This document shows positions 1-9,781 of a DNA stretch of 64,000 bases, in pieces; position 1 is the first letter of the stretch, and each line of letters begins with the position of its first letter. This stretch comes from Rhodobacteraceae bacterium UBA6197 (GTDB lineage: Bacteria; Pseudomonadota; Alphaproteobacteria; Rhodobacterales; Rhodobacteraceae): the NCBI GenBank assembly GCA_002422085.1, contig DISZ01000019.1:345346-409345 (forward strand), read 5' to 3'. Both the position numbers and the translations under genes were made by a program. The notes beneath the pieces are model-generated. The model was given only the letters and a program-made list of their open reading frames with translations. It was not told where the DNA came from and did not search any database.

Positions 1-73
1 ACTCAGGGTCGCCGTTTTTGTCACATATGGTGCGGATTGATGCACTGACCATCATCGCGAGGCAACTTAACAA

Positions 74-541
74 ATGATCCGAGCTTTCCTGATCGTAGCC
101 TGCGGCCTGGTCTTGCTGAGCATGTCGCCAGCGCGGGCCGACATGGCCCCCGATCGGGTGTCAATTCTGATCGGCTCGCACCATGCCGGTGGTGTGGGTT
201 TCGAGTCGCGCAACCCTGGAGTATTCGCAACCTGGGAACGGGGTCCGGTCGATTTTACGCTTGGGGCGTACCGAAACAGCTATGGTCGCGGGTCTGTCGC
301 GGCCACTGTTGCGATCCCGGTTTGGTCCGGCGAAAGCACGGATATCAGCCTGTTTGGCGGCGCTGCATACTACCCGAACGACGGCCGCCGTTTCGCCGTG
401 CATGCGGGGGACGTGGTACCGATCGGCGGGCTGCAGATCAGGTATCGCAACCTGTTCGCGCAGCTCATTCCGGGCAACGGAAAACACGTCGATGCGGTTA
501 TCGGGTTCGGCCTGACATGGGCGGTGCGCGATGCCAAATGA
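74..541 (+). CDS. Exported protein of unknown function at prophage edge
   Basis: I do not recognise the family. The 155-aa product starts with a clear Sec signal peptide: a hydrophobic stretch at about residues 4-18 followed by an A-R-A-D cleavage region near residue 22. The mature part is rich in alternating Gly and aromatic residues with short hydrophobic strands, as in small outer-membrane beta-barrels; that reading is inference. A weak GAGG lies about 11 bases before the ATG. It overlaps the next ORF and heads a tightly packed set of phage-like genes, so it is probably a prophage accessory (morphon) gene. Existence is fairly sure, function is not. Confidence 0.6.
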   Translation: MIRAFLIVACGLVLLSMSPARADMAPDRVSILIGSHHAGGVGFESRNPGVFATWERGPVDFTLGAYRNSYGRGSVAATVAIPVWSGESTDISLFGGAAYYPNDGRRFAVHAGDVVPIGGLQIRYRNLFAQLIPGNGKHVDAVIGFGLTWAVRDAK

Positions 542-797
542 CCGCGCCATGACGCACGGCCCTGAGACCCGCGTGCGGCTGATTGGCCGCGACCGGCGGT
601 TTGTGGGGTATGCGGTGGTGCCGGCGTGGGGACCCGATATCCTCAAAATCGGGCAGCGCCTGTTTTGCCCTGACCGAAATGGCGTCTACCGCGAGGCCAC
701 GATCTACACTGATTTCACCGCGCTGCCGTTTCCCTCTGCCCGATCGGGCGCGCCGCGCAAACGCCGTCTGATACCCCAATCACCCACGGAGTGCTGA
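531..797 (+). CDS. Small hypothetical protein, phage module
   Basis: An 88-aa basic protein with no signal peptide, membrane segment or motif I recognise. The ORF starts inside the end of the upstream gene; a second ATG at 549 is an alternative start and I cannot decide between them. It lies between the exported protein and the BppU-like gene, with one base before the next start, which fits a co-translated phage accessory block. The C-terminal third is Arg- and Pro-rich and may be disordered. Function unknown. Confidence 0.45.
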   Translation: MPNDRAMTHGPETRVRLIGRDRRFVGYAVVPAWGPDILKIGQRLFCPDRNGVYREATIYTDFTALPFPSARSGAPRKRRLIPQSPTEC

Positions 798-798
798 G

Positions 799-1122
799 AT
801 GATCATTCTGCCATTCGTCAAAACCGGCGACAGTTTTGCCCTGTCGGTCACGATATCTGATGCCAATGGGCTGCCCGAGGACATCACGGCCTGGACCGTG
901 AAGATGCAGGGCCGCTCGGCCAGCGCCGCCACGGTCGCGGATTTTGAGTTCACAAAGACGGCCCCCGCCGCAGGCCGGGGGGAGTTCAGCGCAGCGCCTG
1001 CTGTCACAGCAAATTGGCCAATCGAAGCGATGCTGCTGGATATCGAGGTGCGCACTCCAACCGGCCGCGTGCACAGCACTGAGACGTTCAGGTTGCCGGT
1101 TGAGAGGGATATCACGACATGA
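799..1122 (+). CDS. BppU-like N-terminal domain phage protein
   Basis: A 107-aa protein resembling the N-terminal domain of phage baseplate upper proteins (BppU-like): a beta-rich fold beginning with a hydrophobic F-V-K-T-G-D-S-F stretch and containing an Asp-Ile-Thr-Ala-Trp-Thr-Val-Lys strand about residue 30. In phages this module attaches receptor-binding fibres to the baseplate. A GGAG lies 8 bases before the ATG. The stop overlaps the start of the collagen-like fibre gene by four bases (ATGA), so the two are translationally coupled. The family assignment comes from pattern recognition, not a search. Confidence 0.55.
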   Translation: MIILPFVKTGDSFALSVTISDANGLPEDITAWTVKMQGRSASAATVADFEFTKTAPAAGRGEFSAAPAVTANWPIEAMLLDIEVRTPTGRVHSTETFRLPVERDITT

Positions 1123-1865
1123 GTATTTCTGTGGCGCTGCAACCGCTCTACGTCATCACACTGGAGCTGACCTCCGGGCCGGTCCCGTTGCAGGTGGCCA
1201 TTGGCGGTGGGTCAGGATCGGGTGGGGGATCTGTTGGGCTCAGCGCCTATCAGATCGCGTTGGCGGCCGGATTTGTTGGCGATGAGGCTGCGTGGCTGGC
1301 GTCGCTGGCGGGCCCGGCTGGCGCTGCCGGGGCCGATGGAGCTGACGGTGTCATTGGCCCGCAAGGCCCGGCCGGTGCTGATGGTGCCGCTGGTCTGCAA
1401 GGCCCGGCCGGTGCAGACGGCCCGCAAGGCCCGGCGGGTGCCGACGGTCTCAGCGCCTATGAGATTGCACTCAATGGCGGATTTATCGGTGACGAAGCCG
1501 CGTGGTTGGCGTCTCTCATTGGCCCCGCTGGCGCTGCCGGGGCCGATGGCGCCGACGGTGCCGCTGGCCCGCAAGGTCCGGCCGGGGCGGACGGTGCTAT
1601 CGGCCCGCAGGGTCCGATCGGAGCCGGCGGTCTCAGCACCTATGAGATTGCACTCAATGGCGGATTTGTTGGCAATGAGGCTGCGTGGCTGGCGTCGCTC
1701 GTCGGCCCGGCTGGCGCTGCCGGGGCCGATGGCGCTGACGGTGCCATTGGCTCTCAAGGCCCGGCCGGTGCTGATGGGCAATCGGTGACCGTGGTCGTCG
1801 TGGCCAACGTCGGGCTGATCCCGGAGCCACCTGATGCAAACACCCTGTATCTGGTGCAAGCATGA
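1119..1865 (+). CDS. Collagen-like repeat tail-fibre protein
   Basis: A 248-aa protein dominated by Gly-X-Y triplets ([23 protein letters not shown]) interrupted three times by a module of the form [23 protein letters not shown], starting near residues 40, 111 and 172. The Ala-Tyr-x-x-Ala...Gly-Phe...Glu-x-x-Trp-Leu-x-Ser-Leu module alternating with collagen triplets is typical of phage side-tail fibres, where it makes trimeric shafts. The last 30 residues lack repeats. It overlaps its neighbours on both sides by four bases. Expected role: fibre shaft linking the baseplate to a receptor-binding tip. Confidence 0.7.
   Translation: MSISVALQPLYVITLELTSGPVPLQVAIGGGSGSGGGSVGLSAYQIALAAGFVGDEAAWLASLAGPAGAAGADGADGVIGPQGPAGADGAAGLQGPAGADGPQGPAGADGLSAYEIALNGGFIGDEAAWLASLIGPAGAAGADGADGAAGPQGPAGADGAIGPQGPIGAGGLSTYEIALNGGFVGNEAAWLASLVGPAGAAGADGADGAIGSQGPAGADGQSVTVVVVANVGLIPEPPDANTLYLVQA
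1236..1780 (+). repeat. In-gene tandem repeats encoding collagen-like triplets
   Basis: Three related blocks begin near 1236, 1447 and 1630. Each starts with a GGTCTCAGC(G/A)CCTATGAG-like segment and is followed by GGCCCGGCTGGCGCTGCC-type Gly-rich codons. The blocks are 210 and 183 bases apart. They are coding repeats and good substrates for recombinational length change. Confidence 0.8.
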
Positions 1866-2575
1866 TCGCCGATTTCTCTTCGGCAGACCGCGCGTTTTTC
1901 GGATCTACTGAAGTCGTCGCGGCCTACGCCAACGGAATCAAGTTGTGGCCTGCTGGCGCAGCTGGATACATGCCCAAGCTGGTCGACAATGGTGGCACAG
2001 GCCGTCTGTCGTGGGGTAACATCGGATCCGACAGCAAATATCTAACTCTGGCCATGCTCCTGAACCCGGTGAGTGTCGCGAACACGGTCAACGGCGTCTT
2101 TCAAATTGGCCGGACAACCGTAAACGTTCAGGCCGACAACATTGAGTTTACTGTCTTCAATAATGCGGCGACATTGCTGATCGAACTGAATTCCAGCAAC
2201 ATCCTGACCGCAGGGGTGCTGCACCAGCTCGTGATAATCTGCAACACCGCCAGTGGATCCGAGGCGGCGTCGATGTATCTGGACGGCGTCGAGGTTGCCA
2301 CGGGGATTCCTACGGCTGGATCGATAGATCACACTCGGACGGGGAACGGCATCATCTCAGGCGCGAATTTTTCTCAGCTCGGTGATGTGTTTATCGATCT
2401 GGCGACGCCGGGCCTGACGATTTCAGATTTCTGGGATGGCGCGCCGCGGGACGTTTCGCTGGTTGGTGCGCCGGGGCTGCTGTTCAACGGCAATGCGAGC
2501 GACTGGGCGGCGGGAACGAACTTTGGCAATCTGACGCCGACGATATCGGTCAGCGGCACGTTCATCGACGCGTGA
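1862..2575 (+). CDS. LamG-like phage structural protein (probable fibre tip)
   Basis: A 237-aa beta-rich protein with no signal peptide. The central part (about residues 55-160) has the spacing of a concanavalin/LamG-like jelly roll, with strands ending in Tyr-Leu-Asp-Gly-Val-Glu-Val-Ala. Proteins of this kind form receptor- or carbohydrate-binding tips of phage fibres. The start overlaps the stop of the collagen-like fibre gene by four bases, so shaft and tip are probably made together. Nothing phage-like follows before the tRNA gene at 2745, so this is likely the last prophage gene. The LamG call is inference. Confidence 0.5.
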   Translation: MIADFSSADRAFFGSTEVVAAYANGIKLWPAGAAGYMPKLVDNGGTGRLSWGNIGSDSKYLTLAMLLNPVSVANTVNGVFQIGRTTVNVQADNIEFTVFNNAATLLIELNSSNILTAGVLHQLVIICNTASGSEAASMYLDGVEVATGIPTAGSIDHTRTGNGIISGANFSQLGDVFIDLATPGLTISDFWDGAPRDVSLVGAPGLLFNGNASDWAAGTNFGNLTPTISVSGTFIDA

Positions 2576-2744
2576 CGGCAGATGACTGCACGGCGGCGTA
2601 CAAAGAAATTTTCGTCCAGAAGCTGACACCGTTCTGTCCGAAAGCTGGTGCCGCGCTACAGGCTATCGACGCCCTTTGCGCAGGCCCATGCTTTCGTTTG
2701 CGCATTCACCTGCTTTTTCTGGCACAGCAGCAACTGTGCAAAAC

Positions 2745-2821
2745 TGGCGATCCCGGAAGGAATCGAACCCTCAACCTGCCGATTAGAAGTCGGCTGCTCT
2801 ATCCAGTTGAGCTACGGGACC
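2745..2821 (-). tRNA. tRNA-Arg (anticodon TCT)
   Basis: On the minus strand a full 77-nt cloverleaf is visible: acceptor GGTCCCG pairing with CGGGATC (one G-U), D arm with AGCTCAACTGGATAGAGC, anticodon loop CTTCTAA on a GCCGA/TCGGC stem, T arm GGTTCGATTCC, and an encoded CCA end (TGG at 2745-2747 on the plus strand). The anticodon TCT reads AGA. Its 3' end faces the phage-like genes, the usual geometry for an integrase attachment site. Confidence 0.95.
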
Positions 2822-2912
2822 GTCTTGGTCCTTTTGCGTCACCGCGCCGCGCCGTGCAAGAGGGCACTGTGCTTCAACACCCGAGTTGCGGGCACAAGGC
2901 ATTCGCGGTGGG

Positions 2913-3395
2913 CTAAAGCAGCCGCGTCATGAAAACCGAGTTCGGATCGTCGAGATAGCCCTCGAACGGGCCGCATTCCTCAAAACCCGCGGCGACATAG
3001 AGCCGGCAGGCCGCTTTGAAACTGGGCTGAGCGCCGGTCTCGAGGCTAAGCCGGGTGATCCCGGCGGCGCGCGCCTCGGCCACCAGATGGGCCAACATCA
3101 CTTGCGCCAGACCGCGGCCGCGCGCCTCGGCCAGAATATGCATCGACTTGATTTCGGCGTGGGTGGGGCTGAGCCGCTTGAACGCCCCCATGCCCAAAGG
3201 TTGGCCCGCATCACGCAGCACAAAAAAGGCGATGTCGGGGTGCACCAGCGCATCCGCAGGCAGCATGTGAATGCTTTCGGGCGGCGTGTCGAAATGCATC
3301 GCCTCGGTATGGCGGGCGTGCAGCAAGACCAGATCAGCGCCCAGCGGATTTTCGCGTGCTATCGTCACGCCGTCATCGAGAAGTTCAGGCATCAC
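2913..3395 (-). CDS. GNAT family N-acetyltransferase
   Basis: A 160-aa GNAT acetyltransferase, expected to move an acetyl group from acetyl-CoA to a small molecule or protein amine. The acetyl-CoA-binding motif A is visible around residues 90-103 (I-L-A-E-A-R-G-R-G-L-A), preceded by the beta strand A-E-I-K-S-M-H. The C-terminal Gly-Phe-Glu-Glu-Cys-Gly-Pro-Phe...Tyr-Leu-Asp-Asp-Pro-Asn-Ser resembles YsnE-like GNAT proteins. The start overlaps the stop of the DUF2125 gene by four bases, so the two are probably one transcript. A second ATG one codon in is an alternative start. Substrate unknown. Confidence 0.8.
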   Translation of the reverse strand: MMPELLDDGVTIARENPLGADLVLLHARHTEAMHFDTPPESIHMLPADALVHPDIAFFVLRDAGQPLGMGAFKRLSPTHAEIKSMHILAEARGRGLAQVMLAHLVAEARAAGITRLSLETGAQPSFKAACRLYVAAGFEECGPFEGYLDDPNSVFMTRLL

Positions 3396-4846
3396 GGTTT
3401 TCCCATCCGATCAAAGGCCATCAAATCAATATCGTTGATCAGGACCTTGCCGGGATTGGTGGCATCAATGGTCCAGACCAGTGTTGCGCCATCGGGCTTG
3501 GCGATGCCGCGCAGCATTGCAATACCCATACCGATTTCGCGCCCCTCGCCGCCCGGCACGGCATTCAGCGCCGCGATGATCTGCTCGACTCCGGTCAGGC
3601 TGACGCGCCCTGAACCGCCGGGCATACCGTCCACCGGGGCCTGCATCGCACCCTCGAAACGCAGATCATAGCCCGCGCCGGTCACATGACCGGGCGCGAA
3701 GGTGATTTCGGCAAACCCTTCGGGCAGCACCGCCGCCAGCAGCGCGGCCTCGTCGTCAGGCGACAGAGGCGAGGCCGCAGCGATATCGGTCAGATCCAGC
3801 AGCATCCGCGCCGGGGCCGCCAGATCATAGCGCGACACCGCAATGTCAAAGCCGACTGACTCGGGCAACAGATCCTTGGCCCAGACCGGCACCAGGGCCT
3901 CGGGCACTTCGATCCCCGACAGATCAATCGCCTCGCGGATGCGCCCGGCCGATACCACCCCCGCCAGATCAACGCCGATGCGCGCGGTGCGCGCCAGAAA
4001 GCTGCCAACCGGCGTGTCAAGGCTGATCGCCGCCATCGTGCCATCCATCGAGAATTGATCAAACAGCGGCAACGCCGCCCCGACCAGCCCTTTCAGCGCC
4101 TCTTGATCCGCCCTGAGGGCGCCCTCGGAAGGGTGCGCCACCAGCCATGCGGCCAGCGCATAAAGCCGCTCGGTGCGCAGTCCGTCGATGCGACCGCTTG
4201 CGCCATAGCTTTGCGCTTGTGCGGTCAGGTCCAGCGACGCGCCCGGCCCGCCCTCGGGAGAAACCACAATGGCCTCGGCCAGTCCGCGCAATTCATAGCC
4301 GAACCGGGCATCCACCCCGCCCATCGGTGCCGCGGTTGCGGTCATCGTCGAGCGGCCCTCGTCGACGTGATAGTTGATCCGGTTTGACCCGCCCTGCGGC
4401 GTGGCTATGGCCTCGGTCACCGAAAGGTTGGCAAACACGCTTTCCGCCTTGGAAAAACTGAAAAGCGCCTCATCAAACAGGCCTGTGCTGGTCAGCCGTT
4501 CCAGCCGAACCGACAGCGTCATGACCTCTGGCAGATCCAGTTCCAGATCGAACGCCTGATCCACGCGCAGCGCCCATTGGCCCGCGCCAAGGTCCGTCAG
4601 CGCCATCACATAAGGCGAGACATGACCCTTGATCTGCGCCGCGGCCAACAGGGGCGTGCCATCCAGTGCCATGCGGTACGTCTCGCCTTCGGGCGAAACC
4701 GAAACCACGCCGGGCGTGTGGCCCAGATAGTGCTGCATCACCTCGGTCAGATGCGCGGCCCCTTCGGGCGTGGCGGGCAGCGCAATCGCGGTCGTGCCTG
4801 CAAACAGGGCGATGGCGACAGAAACCGAAAAGCAGCGCAGCAGCAT
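3392..4846 (-). CDS. DUF2125 domain-containing exported protein
   Basis: A protein of about 484 aa of the DUF2125 family, whose members are exported alphaproteobacterial proteins without known biochemical role. I chose the ATG at 4846 because it begins a good signal peptide (M-L-L-R-C-F-S-V-S-V-A-I-A-L-F-A-G, cleavage near A-L-A); the open frame continues upstream to 5095 but that part reads as Arg-rich noise. The body is beta-rich with repeated Leu-Asp and Asp-Leu-Thr strands, compatible with a periplasmic or AsmA-like lipid-facing fold (inference). Four-base overlap with the downstream acetyltransferase. Confidence 0.75.
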   Translation of the reverse strand: MLLRCFSVSVAIALFAGTTAIALPATPEGAAHLTEVMQHYLGHTPGVVSVSPEGETYRMALDGTPLLAAAQIKGHVSPYVMALTDLGAGQWALRVDQAFDLELDLPEVMTLSVRLERLTSTGLFDEALFSFSKAESVFANLSVTEAIATPQGGSNRINYHVDEGRSTMTATAAPMGGVDARFGYELRGLAEAIVVSPEGGPGASLDLTAQAQSYGASGRIDGLRTERLYALAAWLVAHPSEGALRADQEALKGLVGAALPLFDQFSMDGTMAAISLDTPVGSFLARTARIGVDLAGVVSAGRIREAIDLSGIEVPEALVPVWAKDLLPESVGFDIAVSRYDLAAPARMLLDLTDIAAASPLSPDDEAALLAAVLPEGFAEITFAPGHVTGAGYDLRFEGAMQAPVDGMPGGSGRVSLTGVEQIIAALNAVPGGEGREIGMGIAMLRGIAKPDGATLVWTIDATNPGKVLINDIDLMAFDRMGKP

Positions 4847-5151
4847 TGAATCAAATCCGTGGTGAACACCGGGTCGCCGACCACGGCAGAATATGGCTTG
4901 GGGGGCAAAGATCAACCACCGCTGCGCACCGATTGGCCGCATGGGCAGCCGTCCTGCGGACGAAGGCCGCCGCCCGCTTCGGTCAGGCGCGATCAGGCCA
5001 CGGTTGGCCGCCTGGAACCGAGACAAAGGGACGGAACCCTGCCACCTCAAGGTCGATTGTCCGGGCGCACATCGGCATGCGGCGGATCGGGCCACTGACG
5101 CGGCGCCGGCACCGGGATACGCGGCTCAATGCGCCTGGTCAGTGCGCCTGG
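4847..5151. other. Intergenic region, 305 bp, no gene seen
   Basis: This stretch lies upstream of the DUF2125 gene and downstream of the complex I subunit gene, both on the minus strand. It must hold the promoter of the DUF2125-GNAT pair, but I see no convincing -35/-10 pair. The frames that cross it have Arg/Pro-rich composition typical of non-coding high-GC DNA. A short direct repeat (GGTCAGTGCGCCT) sits at about 5137-5158. Confidence 0.6.
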
Positions 5152-5469
5152 TCAGTGCGTCCAGACGGTGCGGCGATCGGTCGAGAAGTTTTCGCCATAG
5201 CCACGAACGCGGATGTTGGGTTTGCGCTTGTGCGGTTGCGCCACCGAATAGCTGATGCCGTTTTCTTTGGCATAGGCCACGGCGGACTCGCAGCTGTCGA
5301 ACTTCAGCCGAACCTGCGCTTGCGTGTCGCCCGACGCGGTCCAGCCCATCAAGGGATCAATGTCGCGCCCCTCGGCGGGAGCGAAATCCAGAACCCAGAT
5401 CTTGGTCTTGGCAGTACCGGATTGCATGGCATTGCGGGCCGGTTGATAGATACGCGCGCGCATCGGCAT
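5152..5469 (-). CDS. NDUFS4-type complex I accessory subunit (ETC complex I subunit)
   Basis: A 105-aa protein of the 'ETC complex I subunit conserved region' family, the bacterial counterpart of mitochondrial NDUFS4 (18 kDa/AQDQ), an accessory subunit on the matrix arm of NADH:ubiquinone oxidoreductase. Visible hallmarks are [14 protein letters not shown] near the start, W-V-L-D-F, M-G-W-T-(A/S)-S-G-D-T around residue 42, F-x-S-x-E-x-A-V-A-Y-A in the middle, and a C-terminal [13 protein letters not shown]. The ATG at 5469 has an AGAGG six bases upstream, so the longer upstream frame (to 5871) is rejected. It lies away from the nuo operon, as in many alphaproteobacteria. Confidence 0.88.
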   Translation of the reverse strand: MPMRARIYQPARNAMQSGTAKTKIWVLDFAPAEGRDIDPLMGWTASGDTQAQVRLKFDSCESAVAYAKENGISYSVAQPHKRKPNIRVRGYGENFSTDRRTVWTH

Positions 5470-6020
5470 CGGGGAACCTCTTGGCTTTGTCTCTATGGTC
5501 TTATTGGGGGCCAATAACGAAAAACGCAAGCCCCGGAAAGGCGGTAAAGGCTGTTTCGGAATGCCGCCGGGCGCTGCAGGATGCGGATAGCGGTCGGGAC
5601 GGTTCGCAGCTTGGTTCGGGCGCGGCAGGTCATTTGCAGCATACGAACAGGCGCAGGCGCGGGGTGCCTTCCATTGCAGGCAAGTCCCCGGCAATGAAGA
5701 CAAGACCCCGACCAGAACTGCTGTCAGCCAAAACAGCTGCGAGACTCTACGCTTGCGGGAAGTGGGCTTGCGGGAAGAGGCGGCTGCCGACCAGGCTGGG
5801 GGAGCGAGGGGTGGGGGTGGTGCACCGGTCGGCAGCCTTCGATGCTGCTTGCAAGAACAACATAGGAACATCGCGTCGGCGACGCAACAAGATTCACCAT
5901 CAACACGCTGATTTATTTGATCAAATTGTCGCCATTGCTTAACTGTTCGTTCATCTTTTCGCTAACCCCTTGCAAGTGAACAAAAACAGATCAAATCTAA
6001 AGGGTCGTCAAAGGTCTGCC
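5470..6020. other. Divergent intergenic region, 551 bp
   Basis: This stretch separates the minus-strand complex I subunit gene from plus-strand uvrB. The half near uvrB (about 5870-6005) is clearly more AT-rich than the surroundings and should carry the uvrB promoter. It contains the palindrome TTTGATCAAA near 5917-5926 and an imperfect alphaproteobacterial LexA-like direct repeat at 5978-5992 (GAAC-N7-GATC). No ORF here has coding character. Confidence 0.55.
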
Positions 6021-8201
<2,181 letters not shown>

Positions 8202-8292
8202 TCTGACCATTGCCACGGCAACAGAGACATTTCACTGGAATGTCATGTGGTTACGTGTATATTCGCGGAAATCATACAATTCCAAGGTGTAT

Positions 8293-8334
8293 TTGATCTG
8301 TATCAACTCATCGGTAAGCTAGTCTCGGTATGAC
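8293..8334 (+). promoter_or_regulatory. FNR-type box with class II promoter
   Basis: A perfect FNR/Anr consensus, TTGAT-CTGT-ATCAA, lies at 8293-8306. A -10-like TATGAC follows at 8329-8334. A start at about 8341 would place the centre of the box at -41.5, the classic class II activation position. There is no -35 hexamer, as expected for an activator-dependent promoter. The gene served is the Crp/Fnr regulator that starts at 8369. Confidence 0.82.
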
Positions 8335-8368
8335 TGAATTGGCGGATAGAAGGAGGGGATTTTGATCC

Positions 8369-9073
8369 ATGACACCTGCCCAGATCGAAATCGCTCGCAG
8401 ATCCGCGCTATTGTCAGACACGCCCGACCACGTCGTCGACGCTTTTCTGTCCTGTGCCAGTGTGGCGCGCTTTGACCAAGGCAATACCATCCAAAGCCAG
8501 GGCGATGCGGCGCAGTGTTTTTTCATTGTTCTGGAAGGGTGGGTAAAGCTGTTCCGCATCACCGCAAATGGCTTTGAGGCGGTGGTCGGCGTATTGAGCC
8601 GGGGCCAGAGCTTCAACGACGGTGCGGCGCTTTGTGGTCGCGGGCACGGCCTTTGTGCCGAAGCGGCCAGCAATTGCACCGTTCTACAGTTCGACGCACG
8701 CCAGATCCTGAGCGCGATCCGCAACCAGCCGGAACTGGCGCTGACAATCCTGATGAATTCGCTGCAGCAAAACGCGGTGCTGATCGGGCAACTCGAACAG
8801 TTGAAAACCCTGAGCGGCGTGCAGCGGCTAGCGCATTTCCTGCTTAACCTTTGCGACGGCGATGCCGGCAGTGGCATTGTGTCCCTGCCCTATGAAAAGA
8901 CGCTGATCGCCGGGTTGATGGGCCTGAAACCCGAAAGCCTGTCGCGGGCTTTCAGCCGTCTGAAACTGCTTGGAGTGACGGTGCAACACTCCACCGCCAC
9001 GATCGGCAACATCGCGGCATTGCGCGACTTTGCCTCGGAAGATCCATCCGAGGTCTGGGTTCGCGCCTCCTGA
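8369..9073 (+). CDS. Crp/Fnr-family transcriptional regulator (DNR-like)
   Basis: A 234-aa regulator with an N-terminal cyclic-nucleotide-binding-like beta barrel (about residues 20-130), a dimerisation helix, and a C-terminal winged HTH (about 150-220). The recognition helix reads K-P-E-S-L-S-R-A-F, containing the E-x-x-S-R set that in FNR reads TTGAT half-sites, so it should bind the box found in its own promoter. There is no N-terminal Cys cluster for a 4Fe-4S centre, so it is not FnrL; it is closer in layout to Dnr/NnrR proteins that sense NO through heme. AGGAGGGG precedes the ATG. Sensing mode and targets are inference. Confidence 0.88.
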   Translation: MTPAQIEIARRSALLSDTPDHVVDAFLSCASVARFDQGNTIQSQGDAAQCFFIVLEGWVKLFRITANGFEAVVGVLSRGQSFNDGAALCGRGHGLCAEAASNCTVLQFDARQILSAIRNQPELALTILMNSLQQNAVLIGQLEQLKTLSGVQRLAHFLLNLCDGDAGSGIVSLPYEKTLIAGLMGLKPESLSRAFSRLKLLGVTVQHSTATIGNIAALRDFASEDPSEVWVRAS

Positions 9074-9123
9074 GGCCCCGGCGCGGCGCGCCCGGGACTG
9101 CAAGCACGCGATGGGCCGGGGTC

Positions 9124-9441
9124 TCAATACGCGCCCATCACCTCATACATCACCGGCTCGAAACCGCGGCATAACGTGGCGATGTGGCGGTTTCTCTCGC
9201 GCATTTCCGGGGTGCGCAACATCGCTTGATAGTCTTCGCGTCTGGCCCACTGGCTATAGTTCGCGATCCGGGTTTGCGCGTCGTTCATATGCAGCCCCGC
9301 GCCGATGAAGCCCGGCTGGCGGCGAATGCAATTTTCATAGGCGTCTTGCAGCGCCTCCATCAGGTCACTGGCGGTGGCGGGTGTCATCTCGAAGGTGCAA
9401 ATCACGGTCTGACCGTTGAAATTTTTAGCGATTTCCGGCAT
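9124..9441 (-). CDS. ABM-domain (antibiotic biosynthesis monooxygenase-like) protein
   Basis: A 105-aa single-domain protein with the ferredoxin-like dimeric alpha/beta-barrel layout of the ABM family: strand T-V-I-C-T-F-E, a long helix, the G-F-I-G-A-G-L-H strand, and an I-A-N-Y-S-Q-W-A segment followed by a helix. Relatives include small heme-degrading or quinol monooxygenases, and many members have no known reaction. The ATG at 9441 has GAGGAG eight bases upstream, so I reject the longer frame to 9642. It is convergent with the Fnr-type regulator. Confidence 0.75.
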   Translation of the reverse strand: MPEIAKNFNGQTVICTFEMTPATASDLMEALQDAYENCIRRQPGFIGAGLHMNDAQTRIANYSQWARREDYQAMLRTPEMRERNRHIATLCRGFEPVMYEVMGAY

Positions 9442-9535
9442 GTCGATCTCCTCTTTCGGAATCATCCTGACATAGGTGCTGGCAAAAATCACGCCCCTGC
9501 TTGCCGCCCGAGGGTGCGGCAGATAGGTTGATCGG

Positions 9536-9718
9536 ATGAAGTTCCTGGATCGAGACGACGCGTTTTTTGCGGCACCGTGGCGGCGCTGGGTCACGGTGCT
9601 GGCAACCGGGCTTTGGGCCGTGGTCGAGCTGGCCACCGGCAATCCCGGCTGGGCTGTGCTGTTTGGCGCGGCCAGCGCCTATGCCGCCTGGGAGTTTTTC
9701 CTGCGCCGCAAGCCCTGA
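9536..9718 (+). CDS. Small membrane protein, unknown function
   Basis: A 60-aa protein with charged ends (K-F-L-D-R-D-D and F-F-L-R-R-K-P) around two hydrophobic segments at about residues 18-33 and 37-53, so probably a two-pass inner-membrane protein. It is divergent from the ABM gene. Codon use matches the neighbours and the length is small, so it could be missed by automatic callers. Function unknown. Confidence 0.55.
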   Translation: MKFLDRDDAFFAAPWRRWVTVLATGLWAVVELATGNPGWAVLFGAASAYAAWEFFLRRKP

Positions 9719-9781
9719 AACCGCCGCGTTCCTGCAAGCCGCGTCGAACCGTCGCGTGGCAGATGAAACCGGCCCGCCGTC

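Noticed and set aside
2572..2932. Two ORFs running through the tRNA-Arg gene
   Set aside because: They overlap the tRNA completely in frame and have no ribosome site; they are chance frames.
5912..5930. FNR box near uvrB (TTTGATCAAA)
   Set aside because: The half-sites are joined without the four-base spacer, so it is a plain palindrome and not an FNR site.
8369..9073. Call as FnrL, the oxygen sensor
   Set aside because: There is no N-terminal Cys cluster for an iron-sulfur centre.
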